A model generated the notes under the pieces. That model made no database searches. It was not told the origin of the DNA and saw only the letters and a program-made list of their open reading frames with translations. A DNA stretch of 64,000 nucleotides from Kappaphycus alvarezii (lineage: Eukaryota > Rhodophyta > Florideophyceae > Gigartinales > Solieriaceae), in NCBI GenBank assembly GCA_002205965.3, contig NADL03000091.1:124001-188000 (forward strand), given 5' to 3'. The translations under genes and the position numbers were made by a program. Numbering within the stretch: position 1 is the first letter of the stretch; each line of letters starts with the position of its first letter. This document shows, piece after piece, positions 18,556-27,992 of this stretch.

Positions 18556-19361
18556 TCTGTCTTCATATGAGGCACACTTTGACCTCATATGAGGACAGTT
18601 TCCGTTACATTTTGGAACAGTAAATGTTTTGGAAGCCTGAAATTTTTTGTTAAGTTACAGTACAGTAATTCTTACTGTACATGGCCCCTCGTTTCTAAAA
18701 AACCCCGCAATAATACGAACTATATTTCCTTCCAAAATGAAGCCGTTTTCACAACATCTTGCGAAGAGCGGAAGCTGGTAAGGGAAACTGCTCTAGCCTT
18801 CACCGAGTTCAACAATCTTGGAAAGTTTGTTTTTGATCAGCCATCTACACTCATCAACTAATGCAGAGGGACAAGAAATGCGCTGAGGTAAAAAACATTG
18901 TATTGAAAAAGGGCTAAAAGTTGTCCTCATATGAGGACAACGGTCCAATAGACACTAGGGTCCCTGTTAATGTAGAGTAGCCTGGTTTCTACAGTTGAGT
19001 GTAAAAGTCGTCGATCACATTTAGCAATGCTTGTTACCTAGCCCGTAGGTAGTAACAATTAGTTAGAGTCGGATCGAGATCCAGCGTGTAATGCAAGCAT
19101 GTCCCCTTTTTCCCCGACTTGACCCCTACTAAAGTTACCTCCCTTGCATATCGCCCTTCAATAGGTACAGTAATGTTAGAACGCCCTTTTTTACTTATTT
19201 ATTGCTACATCGCCTACCAAATACCGCAAAAAATTCAGGTGTCGCCCCCGAATCGTGAAATCTCCTAAACATTTAGCTTTCCAAAATGTAACGGAAACTG
19301 TCCTCATACATGACGAGGTGTGCTTCATATGAGGAACAGTGCTTGGTCGGATAGACACTAG
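18536..19361. mobile_element. MULE-related mini-element overlapping the right MULE end
   Basis: ACTAGTGTCTATACGACATG at 18537 and CAGTTTCCGTTACATTTTGG at 18596-18615 reappear inverted at 19280-19361 (CCAAAATGTAACGGAAACTG ... GATAGACACTAGT). The termini share TAGTGTCTAT with the large MULE. The inner part 19200-19283 is also related, in inverted orientation, to 13731-13790 (GGCGACACCT...AATTTTT). This suggests a second family member nested in or fused with the first. No target duplication was found. Confidence 0.55.
18612..18959 (-). repeat. Right long terminal inverted repeat of the MULE
   Basis: Inverted partner of 13335-13745: AAATGTTTTGGAAGCC, TACAGTACAGTAATTCTTAC, TAATACGAACTATATTTCC, CTAGCCTTCACCGAGTTCAA, CATTGTATTGAAAAAGGG and the palindromic end TCATATGAGGACAACGG. 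Several indels separate the two arms. Confidence 0.85.
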
Positions 19362-19502
19362 TCATGCCTGAGTGTTACATTCTTCAGTGGTTTAAGAATA
19401 ATGGAGCAATTCTAATAATTAAAAAGTACCTGCGAGCCCCAGTAACAAGCGAGCTGCATCGAAGGTGACCGTCAACGCGGCGTTCGTTGTGGCAGAATAG
19501 TC

Positions 19503-19590
19503 CTCTTTTTGAGTCGATTGTGGTTGTCTGGAGAACTATTGGATAGATCGGATATGTCTTCCCAGAGTAAACTACCCAACCCTTTCTCCT
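19503..19590 (-). repeat. Dispersed repeat F
   Basis: It reads CTTTTTGAGTCGATTGTGG, TTGTCTGGAGAACTATTGG, TAGATCGGATATGTCTTCCC and AGAGTAAACTACCCAACCC. Confidence 0.7.
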
Positions 19591-19824
19591 CTCTAGAGTG
19601 TTGGTGCAGAGCTGGCACTTTGTCATCCTTCTTTTATTGCGAAGTTTAAAGTATGCCCAAACTTGATAATCATTTCAATGTGCTTTAAAATTTGTTTGGG
19701 TGGAAACTGACACACCTCAAGGTAGTAGGTGCTGCGAACTTCGCAACGATACTCATGTTCGGACTTAGCTCGGCAACTAGTCCAGCTTGATTTCCTTTGC
19801 TCTTCCCAATTCGATAAGGAGGTC

Positions 19825-20898
19825 TCAAAACCACCCAATCTGCTCGTACCGTGTGCATTTTAGCCTCCGATAGTATGATTTGATCCCAGAATCGTAAACC
19901 GCATGTTTGAGTAGGTTATTGAACAGCTCCTCCCCTATACCAGACGCATCAAACCAGGGCCACTTCCATCCGTACGGCCACAGCGTCACACACCACAAAA
20001 GAAAGCCCACAACAAACCAAAAACCAGAAGCGAAACAACAAGACCAATGACCGAATTCCGACCGATGGCTACTATAGAGAGGATGGCGAGCACGGCTATC
20101 ACCAGCACAAAATATTTCGACCATGCATGCACAACTGCCATGCGAGTATAAATGAAAATTACTCCCTTCTCATCGCAAATGAACGCTTTCTGATCCACAT
20201 CTGGATTTGGCAAAAATTCGTACCATTTCGGAAGCACCGACCCCTCCCACAGCCCTGTTCCTTCCGCAACCGCCGTCACCTGTCCGTTTTCCACCGACGC
20301 ATGCCGCGCCAAGTCTACCACCAGCGTGCGTTTATGATTCCCTGCGATGTCGTCAACCATAAGATCGACGCCACATGCTGAGTAGTAGACGCGTACATAT
20401 CGATAACGACGTTCTCCGCCAAGAAATTCATGATGCTCTCTCTCTCGCGAATTTGGCAACTGCCCTTCATCATCCCCACCCACTCTATCACTCCGTCCCA
20501 TAGCGAAGACTTGCGGTATTGTGATGATCGCAACATTGACATGTCCATGTAACTGTTTCCGGTTAATACTGGACTCGAGAGACTACTGACTCCCAGAATG
20601 AGATGATTTTGAAGTTGTCCAACGTGATGTCGAATGGTTTCTCCTTTACCATCATGAACGAGTGGTTGGCGCTGTATGCCCCTTCGGCAATTGTCCGGAG
20701 CGCCCACGCCTTCCACCCCAGGCTGCCATTTATGGTGCGAATATCCTCATTCGCCTGGGCGACAACTACAGAGTCCGTCAAGACTGCGTAGCTAATGCCA
20801 GAGTAACTCCCCTGACATAGACCCCACCACCGCCGATTACAGCCAGCCGTTGAGCTGGAATGAATACAAACTAGGACCATAGTAAATCGATTTGTCAA
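19825..20898 (-). pseudogene. Continuation of the unrecognised gene, frameshifted, with membrane segments
   Basis: Three minus-strand frames succeed one another with overlaps: 20898-20563 (AVLTDSVVVAQANEDIRTIN, LGWKAWALRTIAEGAYSANH), 20716-20315 in a second frame (LRSSQYRKSSLWDGVIEWVG) and 20501-19986 in a third (DLMVDDIAGNHKRTLVVDLA, WEGSVLPKWYEFLPNPDVDQ). The last one ends with two hydrophobic spans, YFVLVIAVLAILSIVAIG and IGLVVSLLVFGLLWAFF, likely transmembrane. Frame 20124-19825 then continues with WPYGWKWPWFDASGIGEELF. The shifts could be introns, real lesions or sequence errors. The likely whole is a 650-700 residue membrane-anchored protein of unknown role. Confidence 0.5.
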
Positions 20899-20944
20899 AC
20901 TGTCGCAACATAATCATCGACAATAAGTCCCTTCCCGGCCACCC

Positions 20945-21943
20945 CTAAGACACTTTCAAGCTTGCGCCAAAAGTCGGTTCCGAATTCAACCTCCAAGCAG
21001 TCGTATACCCGCACCACGGGGCACACAACGTAGGAAACAAACCGAAATCCTCCCAATCAACCACCTCATAGAACTTCTTCCGCTCCTCAAGCGGCGTTTC
21101 CATCATCACGAGACGGTCCAACCAGATGCGCACGGTGCTCTTTCTGTGTTTCGCCGCTATGGTTTTGCACGAACGTATGATCTGGCTCCAGCGAAAATCT
21201 CTTACCATGTCGCTCGTGATTTTCTTGGACTCCTGAATCAAGCTGTCGTCGTCATCATCTCTGCTTCCGTCCTCGTTGATCAAGTACATCCTTCTCGTGA
21301 TTTTCACAGTGTCACCCTTGTACGAGATTGCGAACAGCATAGCATCTTCGTCACCCTGGTAACCCGGTTGCGCTCCGACATGCCTACCAGCTAGCAACTC
21401 GTTCCGAAACTCTTGCCAGTCTTCGTGATCTTCGACATTGATCACGCGGCTGTAGCCTCGCAGGTATCTGTAGCGCGCAAGTCGAGCAGCTTCCGTTCCC
21501 TTCATCTTAAAACATTGCTGGTACAAATAATCACCCGAAGCCTGGTAGGTACAAATGCTGTCCAGCTTTTGCAAATCGGGGTCGTTATTGAATGGACGAG
21601 TAGTTTCTGTAATCTCGCTGCATACAGCGTGGTAAAAGGCTGCGTTTCCATTCGCATCAATCTTCTCGGCGAGCACATCCGTAACGTCAAACTTGCGAAC
21701 GCTGTTTTGAAAGCGCTGAAGAGGGTGGTATTTGTAGCGACTAGTGTGTCGACCGTAGACTTTAAAAAACTGACCACTGGAAAGATCTTGGGCGAATCGT
21801 GAGGCATCACGATAAATATTGGCAAAAGAAAAGTTGGAAAACTTCTCGCGGGAGCGGAGATTGTACCAGATGTTTAGCAGTGTAACGAGAAAATCTACGC
21901 AAGTGCGTTTCGGTGTCGCCTTTTGAGGCTGAGTGGATTCCAT
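20945..21943 (-). CDS. Unrecognised protein, 332-codon N-terminal part
   Basis: The longest non-transposon-like frame in the window, starting at an ATG in a favourable context (CTCGCCATGGAATCC on the minus strand). The product is mixed-charge and globular in composition, with an acidic run DGSRDDDDDS near residues 228-237. I do not recognise the family. Striking segments are YRYLRGYSRVINVEDHEDW and STVRIWLDRLVMMETPLEER. No signal peptide or membrane segment is seen in this part. The stop at 20945 is probably a lesion: coding-looking sequence continues on the same strand, in shifted frames, to 19825 and there gains membrane segments. No repeat terminus flanks it closely, so a host gene is possible. 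Confidence 0.6.
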   Translation of the reverse strand: MESTQPQKATPKRTCVDFLVTLLNIWYNLRSREKFSNFSFANIYRDASRFAQDLSSGQFFKVYGRHTSRYKYHPLQRFQNSVRKFDVTDVLAEKIDANGNAAFYHAVCSEITETTRPFNNDPDLQKLDSICTYQASGDYLYQQCFKMKGTEAARLARYRYLRGYSRVINVEDHEDWQEFRNELLAGRHVGAQPGYQGDEDAMLFAISYKGDTVKITRRMYLINEDGSRDDDDDSLIQESKKITSDMVRDFRWSQIIRSCKTIAAKHRKSTVRIWLDRLVMMETPLEERKKFYEVVDWEDFGLFPTLCAPWCGYTTAWRLNSEPTFGASLKVS

Positions 21944-22124
21944 GGCGAGTGAGACTGGTCCGAGACTATCTTACCGCCGGTGGTAGGGATGCCACTTTAG
22001 AAGGGGAGGTCTAGTTTTCTGCAGTTGGGTGGATGTGGGTTGAGGCGCACAATGGAACGGAGCGAAAGGATGCGATCCGGAAAGATGTCGGTTGTTTAGC
22101 ATTCGAAGCTATTTGGTACTGACT

Positions 22125-22185
22125 CAAAGCAGACCCGAACATATCCTCCCAGAATAAACTACCCAAAGCCTTTCCTCCTGCCTGA
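22125..22185 (-). repeat. Dispersed repeat F, partial
   Basis: It contains AACATATCCTCCCAGAATAA and CTACCCAAAGCCTTTCCTCC, close to the distal part of the copy at 19503-19590. Confidence 0.5.
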
Positions 22186-22616
22186 ACACACAACCAACTA
22201 AAATGCACAGTTATCACGACGCACAGTCAAGAATGTAATGAGGTCAGTCGCGAATTTTCCAAGGCGAAGCTTTCCAGCTTTTGATCGGTCTCGATAGATT
22301 CGTTTTCTGGTACGACTATCATACACGGGTAAATTGGGTTTACTGCGGGTTGCGTAATGGTTGGGAGCCCTGCTGAAACGTTGCTACTGCTGGATCTACC
22401 GTAAAAGTACGGTTCAGCGAGCTTTCCGACCGGCTAAAACGTGGCTGAGAGCAGGCAGCGTTGGAGTAAACTTAAAATTGACAAACTTAGGTTGAAATTT
22501 GCATTGTTGCATGTTCAAGCTTGTTTTCGAGAAAGGCAACAATGCTGGCTGGCCTCCCTTCCACCTTCTGGTAGATTTGAGTGCCATCCACAGCTTTCGA
22601 CGCATCGTACGGTTTC

Positions 22617-22735
22617 GCAATTGGCTTGACAATGATACGATATCTACGCTTCGGTACAAATTTACTGGATACCAACCCACATATCTACCACAGTAAATTA
22701 ACCCCCCATTTACACAATGCCGTTGACAACGCACT
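22617..22735 (+). repeat. Dispersed repeat G, single arm
   Basis: CAATTGGCTTGACAATGATA, TCTACGCTTCGGTACAAATT, TACTGGATACCAACCCACAT and AGTAAATTAACCCCCCATTT match 27101-27184 and, inverted, 40345-40450. Confidence 0.75.
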
Positions 22736-24289
22736 TAAGCGCCAACAAAATTATTTTCTGTTTCATAAAGCGAAAAAAGAAGACATTTTACTCCCTTTCT
22801 GGATCAGGAGAAAATGGGTAACAAACGAGACAAAGTGTTCCAATGTCAGCTCTTATATATATATAATCATCTTTACTTTATGTATTATAAAAAATGGGCT
22901 CTTTGCCCATATTCCCTCACCATTGGGCCCAAACAACAGGAGAGCTTATGAGAGTCGAATATACTGTATTTTCCAACAATGATGCAACCAAAAGTATCCG
23001 ACCATATCCTTGGATCATGAAAGCACCCTACGTATTAGACTTGTGTGTATAACCGACCACATCTTCCATGCATTAAAATAACCCAAAAATTCCCCCCCTA
23101 CGGTATGTTACTTACCCTACGGTAAGTAATACTGAGGTATTACTGGGCACCCTGTAGGATATTTTGGGCCACAACCGACCATATTTTTTCAAATATTAAA
23201 TCACCCCACATTTTCCCCCTACGTTACCTTACCCCCAGAGATTTGCTATTTTTAAACCAGGTGCTCAGCACTGAACACGGAAATAGAGGATGTGGATCAG
23301 AAAATCCATTTTCCGTATGATGCTTCCGAAGTCTCCCAGCAAACACACCGTGTGTTGTCTGGAAAACTATGAGATAGATCGGACATATCTTCCAAAAGTA
23401 AAACATACAGACCTTTCCCCCGTTTGCCAGAGGGAGGGTCGGAACCTGTGGGAGTTTGAGATGTGGCAAGCGCAGCGTAGACCAACTCTTTCCACTGATG
23501 TAAACAGTAAATGCGTCTCCGCTCCTGGAGCCAACTGGTTTCTGTACGCCTTGACACCGAAAATCCCTACGCCAAGCCAAACATTGGCCCCAGAAAGCCA
23601 AAAAAAGGGGGGAAAGGGGGTGTCTTTATTGAGATGTACGGATTGGCTGGAACCCATTTGGAGTTGCAAATCTGCATGTCATATTAAATACATGTACCGA
23701 TGATCGAGGCAATGTAGAAATCATTGCTGTCGAATGCTAGCACCAGCAACAATTCGGTGCCCTTGGGGCCGAGGGTGCGACTTTCTTCCGGCGCCTTTCT
23801 ACGTTTGCTGCTGCCCGTCGAGGCACCACTCCCCAATGGGAGCTGCACCTCCTAATCACGCGCTTTGTCTTCTGCTTGCATGGGTTGCAAGCGCGTCAAG
23901 TTCTTACCAGATGCATTTCCGATTAGTTCCTCTCTCATCCCCCTTCGCTTTCCTGTAATCCCCGTCAGCATGTTCTCCCACATGCTTTTTCCAAATTCCG
24001 TAAAGATTACACACACACAGTGAACAGTCTACCAGAAAGTCGATAGGAGGCCAGCCAGCAGACAAGCAGCGTTAGAAGTTACTACCAACGCCGAGTGTCT
24101 TTGTAGAAGAAAGCCAAATGCCATTGGCTGTGGTCCAAAAATGGGCGAAAAGGGACTTTTTCTAACTGGATGGCAAGTCCAAAAAAATAGATTTCAACCT
24201 GAAAATTTGTGCGACTGTACTCAATACAGTGCTAATCTGCTGGGCTGCCTTGAGCCAACTTTTTAGGAAAATTAAAGAGGTATGTACGT
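22736..24289. other. Unassigned DNA with E and F repeats
   Basis: E-type copies lie at 23031-23100 and 23139-23221 and a minus-oriented F copy at about 23340-23425 (TTGTCTGGAAAACTATGAG, GATCGGACATATCTTCC). TACCTTACGGTAAGTA-like symmetric sequence lies near 23104-23130. No gene was recognised. Confidence 0.5.
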
Positions 24290-24326
24290 ACAGATGCTGC
24301 GTATGCGCTGCATACGCAGCATCTGT
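24290..24326. repeat. Perfect 17-bp inverted repeat at the LINE B junction
   Basis: ACAGATGCTGCGTATGC, a 3-base centre, then GCATACGCAGCATCTGT. The right arm is the first base run of the LINE B fragment; the intact LINE at 61922-61945 has only one copy of it. Confidence 0.9.
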
Positions 24327-25390
24327 AATTGATTCTTTTCGACTTATCTCCGACCTGCTTACCCTTTCCCAGGACCGCCACTTGGAAGAGATCCTCGGTC
24401 TGCCATCTCGCTCTTACTCCCGCCACCCGCAGCTGTCTTCGTCGCTTACAGCTACGGCTCTTTTCGAGCGTTGTTCAGCGCCGGTCCCCGGCGAAAGGCT
24501 CCAGTCTGCGATCACAACTGAACTCATGCTATCGAAGTCCGATAGCTTGTTCTCGTCCGCGGCAGCCCACGACCGAGCACGGCTCTCCGTGCGCACATCC
24601 CGCATCGACTGTTTTCTCTTCGCTTCCTCACCCCCACCGCGGTACGTACATGTCCTCTTCCGCCTGGAAAGTCGCTCTGGCTCTACGTCTCGGCATCGCG
24701 CTATTCCCTGGATCTACTCGCTGTCCGGTCTGCTCCCGCCGCTCGGCCGACATCGCACCCGTCTTAGATCCAAGTGGTCAACACGCGTTGACCTGCAAAT
24801 ACGAAGACGGAATGACTCGTCGTCACCAATCCTCCGCAACGTTCTTGCCCGCTACTGCAAGGAAGTTGGGATCGTCGCCCTCGTCGAACATCCGCTCCTC
24901 CACCAGGTTCCCGACTCATCTGGGCATTCGGAGTCCCCCGTGCTACGAATGGATATTTACATACCCGCTGCATACGGGCTTCACAGTACCGATATAGCCG
25001 TCGACGTTACTGTTGCCCACCCGTCCGCACGCCGCCACATTTCGCCAAGTACGGTTACTGCCGGCGCCGCCGCGACACTCGCAGAGCGCGAGAAACATCG
25101 TCATTACGGCACTTACTGCAACCGAAACGATATCCTCCTCTCCCCGTCGGGATTGATATCTATGGCGCCTTGGGCGACGACGGTAAGGCGTTTTTCCGCC
25201 GCCTTGCTTCCTTCGCTGCTTCCCGTCGCGCTTCCTCCCCTCAACAGGAGCTCCGCGACTTCGTTACCCGTTTTGCATTTAGTCTCCAAATAGTGCAGGC
25301 GCGACAAGTTTCTACCCGCCGCCCGCATCCGTAGTTAATTTATAAATACCCTCCGCACGCCTCTGTGCGACATTGTACGACAAATAAAGA
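24310..25390 (+). pseudogene. LINE family B, C-terminal half with zinc finger and restriction-like endonuclease
   Basis: A 5'-truncated LINE. After a thumb/linker part (IDSFRLISDLLTLSQDRHLE) comes a zinc finger, CPVCSRRSADIAPVLDPSGQ followed by HALTC (about 24720-24800), then VLARYCKEVGIVALVEHP and an endonuclease segment, RMDIYIPAAYG... with AVDVTVAHPS (about 24945-25025). This PD-(D/E)xK-like layout after a cysteine/histidine finger is typical of R2/CRE/NeSL-type LINEs that cut their target with a restriction-like enzyme. The C-terminal end and 3' UTR follow, with AATAAAG at 25383. Three frame changes (near 24640, 24830 and 25130) disable it. Confidence 0.82.
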
Positions 25391-25439
25391 TCTACGTACC
25401 ACCACCAGTAAATACAGTACTGTATTACTGATCACCCTG

Positions 25440-26705
25440 TAGGACTGTGCCAGTTCCTGCCGCCTGATCTATGTTCTTCGCTGCACCCCGCCGCATCTCA
25501 CTCTTTCCGGAGCTCAAACCTTTGACTCTGGAATGCGAAGTGTTCGAAGACATGCACCGTCGTCTCCCAGACAGTGCCTGGCTCACCGCCCAGCTTCCAC
25601 TACGTATGGGAGGGCTCGGACTTCCCCTAACCGAAACCATCGCAGAGGCATGCTACGCTGCTCTGTTCTCTCCTGCTTCCCACTTCTTCGCCTCCTCCTC
25701 GGTGATTGCTTCGACGTCTCGCCCTTGATCTCAACGCCTCTCGCCTCTATCCGGGACAAATACAGCCTCCCCGACAGTTTCTCCCCCCGCGCCGTCCTTG
25801 CTGGCCTCGGCGCCTCTTCTTTCCCCGGCCTGTCTGACTTCCAGACAACCGCTACTGCTGAGATCACAAAGGTGCTTCGCGCCAACTTCTCTCTTCCGTC
25901 GACCTCTCCTCCTCCGAAGGCTCCCGGCTACTCCGCCGCCTAGCTTCCGTCGCTTCTTCCCACGCCTCCCGTCCCTTTCACAACCTCCCGCAGAGCCATC
26001 TCTGTACCCGGGCCGCTCCTGAAGTATGGCGAACCATGGTTTGCCTCCGTCTTGGTGTCCCCATCTTCTCTGGCACACAACCCTGCACCTATTGCGCCGC
26101 CGCCCACTTCCGCACTATCCCCACCCTGGATCCATACGGACCACGCCTCTGTCTGTCCCTGCGCCGACGGCTCCATTCGGCGCCACAATTGTGTTCGCGA
26201 CCGCCTCATTTCCGAGGTATCACGCTTATCAATTGGGATTCGCCCTGTCCGGGAATGGACCTTCCCGCAAGACTTGCCCCGACCCTCCAACTCCCGCCGC
26301 CGCCTCGACATCTACATCGATGTTTTCCAGTTCTCTCCCGTCCCGCAGGGCTACGACGTCACTGTCATCAGCCCCCACTCCGCTCCATACGCCCAACAGC
26401 GGATTCCCACGCCCCTCGCTGCCCTTACTGCATCTGAGCGCGAAATCTCTCCGCTATGGCCACCTCTGCGCCGAACTACGTATCGACTTCCACCTTCGGG
26501 TGGAAGTGATGGCTTTCGATATATACGGGTCTGCCGGTCCCGGTGCCGAACGAGGGGTCGTCCAGAATTGCTGAGTACATCGCACTACGTAAAGGCAGTA
26601 GTCCTGCCTTCGAGCGCGATCGCTTGTTCACGATTATCAGTTCGCTCGTACAACAACGAACTTCTGTCGCGATCAACCGACGACTACTCGACCGTTCCTG
26701 GCTCG
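25440..26705 (+). pseudogene. LINE family C, C-terminal half with zinc finger and endonuclease
   Basis: A different LINE from family B. LTAQLPLRMGGLGLPLTETI (near 25580-25640) is the thumb motif following LINE reverse transcriptases. Next comes a finger region, CTYCAAAHF...LDPYG in one frame and CPCADGSIRRHN in another (26085-26200), then VSRLSIGIRPVREWTF and an endonuclease segment RRRLDIYIDVFQF...YDVTVISPHS (about 26295-26385). A C-terminal stretch ends near VAINRRLLDRSWLG (about 26660-26705). Frame changes occur at ~25730, ~26170 and ~26560. The catalytic spacing is like family B but the sequences are only distantly related. Confidence 0.75.
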
Positions 26706-26776
26706 GATAGATTTTTCCCCTTTTGAGGGCCGCTAGCTCCCCCTTTTCTGCTTGGTAAAGTCGTCTTCTTCTTTTA

Positions 26777-26840
26777 GGATATCCCGGGCCACAGCCGACC
26801 ATATCTTTCTAATTTTAAATCACCCCGTTTCCCCTCGATA
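26777..26840 (+). repeat. Dispersed repeat E
   Basis: AGGATATCCCGGGCCACAGC, CGACCATATCTTTCTAATTT and AAATCACCCCGTTTCCCC. It directly follows the 3' untranslated region of LINE C. Confidence 0.65.
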
Positions 26841-27100
26841 CAGCGACCGAATTCCGTGAACATATTCACACTGTGAACACGTTTCTGGAATTCACTGTGA
26901 ATTTCACAGAACTGTACACTACTGTATGTTTGCCATGCTCCAGAAAGATGTCACGGGAGTGAAAATCAGATACGAGCGATCAGGCTCTGCCCTCTTCGAG
27001 AGATACAAGAAAAAAGTCGAGTCTCTTTTTTGAAGGATTCCGACAGAGTGATCGCACTGCGTCTTACAGGAGGTCCGATCGACAAACAAATTCTAAAGTT
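26841..27100. other. No feature recognised
   Basis: It has short internal symmetry (TGTGAACACG, TTCACTGTGAATTTCACAG near 26870-26910). No coding signal. Confidence 0.4.
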
Positions 27101-27312
27101 GGCTTGACAATGATACGATATCTACGCTCCGGTACAAATTTACTGGATACCAACCCACAATATCTACTACAGTAAATGCAATGGGGGGTTAATTTACTGT
27201 GTATCTACCACAGTAAATGCAATGGGGGGTTAATTTACTGTGGTAGATAAGTGGGTTGGTATCCAGTAAATTTGTACCGGAGCGTAGATATAGTCTCATT
27301 GTAAATTAGCCC
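27101..27312. repeat. Repeat G as a fold-back unit with a tandem core
   Basis: The left arm 27103-27184 (ACGATATCTACGCTCCGGTA, CTGGATACCAACCCACA) is the inverted complement of 27228-27300 (GTGGGTTGGTATCCAG, TACCGGAGCGTAGATAT). Between them the unit CTACCACAGTAAATGCAATG plus GGGGGTTAATTTACTGTG is repeated (27164-27204, 27186-27243). The whole could fold into a long hairpin, the form expected of a MITE. Confidence 0.75.
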
Positions 27313-27464
27313 CCATTTAAAAAGTGCCGTAATGACGATGTTTCTCGCAAATGCTCGGCGTATATAAATTTTAGAAAAATGATGTTACAGAAATACTGTA
27401 TCTAAGGTTTCATTGCTGGCGATTCGTAACATTCCAAAATCAATGCAGAAATTTTGTAGCGTAA

Positions 27465-27600
27465 ACTCTAAAGAAGAAGACTTTACCAAGCAGGAAAGGG
27501 GGGCAAGCGGCCCTCAAAAGGGGAAAAATCTATCTGAGCCAGAAGCGGTTAAACTCTATATTGTGCAAAAACTGATTTTACAGAGACAAAAAGAACAATA
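27465..27600 (-). repeat. LINE family C 3' end, inverted scrap
   Basis: GACTTTACCAAGCAGGAAAG, GGCCCTCAAAAGGGGAAAAA and TCTATCTGAGCCAG are the inverted complement of 26690-26770, the 3' end of LINE C. A reading frame of 62 codons here is fortuitous. Confidence 0.65.
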
Positions 27601-27649
27601 AACCCCTAATAGTCGCAAAGTTTTGGACCCGAGAGGTAAACTGGTCTTA

Positions 27650-27665
27650 GAGCATCCCCACCAGT
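27650..27665 (+). repeat. Left terminal inverted repeat of Harbinger
   Basis: GAGCATCCCCACCAGT, preceded by target duplication TTA at 27647-27649. It matches 30446-30461 inverted at all 16 positions. Confidence 0.95.
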
Positions 27666-27992
27666 TGCAGCAAATGATCAAATTATCTTTTTTGCTGAGT
27701 TTTAATGATTTGATCAAGCTTGCAGACTTCCCAGCGGTAAAACTAAAAAAGCAAATTTTACAATGGGCTAAAATCAGGTGCTATATTTCACAAATACAGC
27801 CCCCAAAATAGCTCTTTGATCAACTCTAGAAACCAGTTGGCGCAATACTATTGGATGAATGCACTTCACAATTCACTTCCCGCCAATTCTTTTTCTCTTG
27901 CCTCGCACAAGTCTGCGGGGCAAACTCTTCGACATTCATCTCTCCGTTGAAGCCGAACTCTTTCTACCCCTTCGCACATTGCACACCCGGCC

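Larger units (their letters stand above)
13335..18959 (+). mobile_element. Mutator-like DNA transposon (MULE), decayed, with long terminal inverted repeats
   Basis: The region is bounded by inverted copies of a ~350-bp sequence (left about 13335-13745, right about 18612-18959). Inside are a J-domain frame, a long charged relic, and on the plus strand a decayed transposase whose remnants (DANSHLYPL, a SWIM-like segment, CALCGLQGHNR) point to the MULE superfamily. Long inverted repeats are also usual for MULEs. I found no 8-11 bp target duplication at either candidate boundary, so the exact ends are uncertain, and a related mini-element (18536-19361) overlaps the right end. Confidence 0.7.

Noticed and set aside
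13335-19361. 8-11 bp target duplication for the MULE
   Set aside because: GGGCGACGTA on the left does not match the bases after 18959 or 19361.
20945-21943. HET-domain or TIR-like immune protein
   Set aside because: RIWLDRL-type wording recalls such domains, but no catalytic or motif set could be matched; no function is claimed.
24229-25293. A 354-codon open plus-strand frame as a single new protein
   Set aside because: Only parts of it are in the LINE B frame; the middle section is an out-of-frame reading across the zinc finger, whose real codons lie in the frame 24329-24997.
26052-26726. A separate 224-codon gene overlapping LINE C
   Set aside because: It contains the CPCADGSIRRHN and RRLDIYID segments and is therefore part of LINE C rather than an independent gene.
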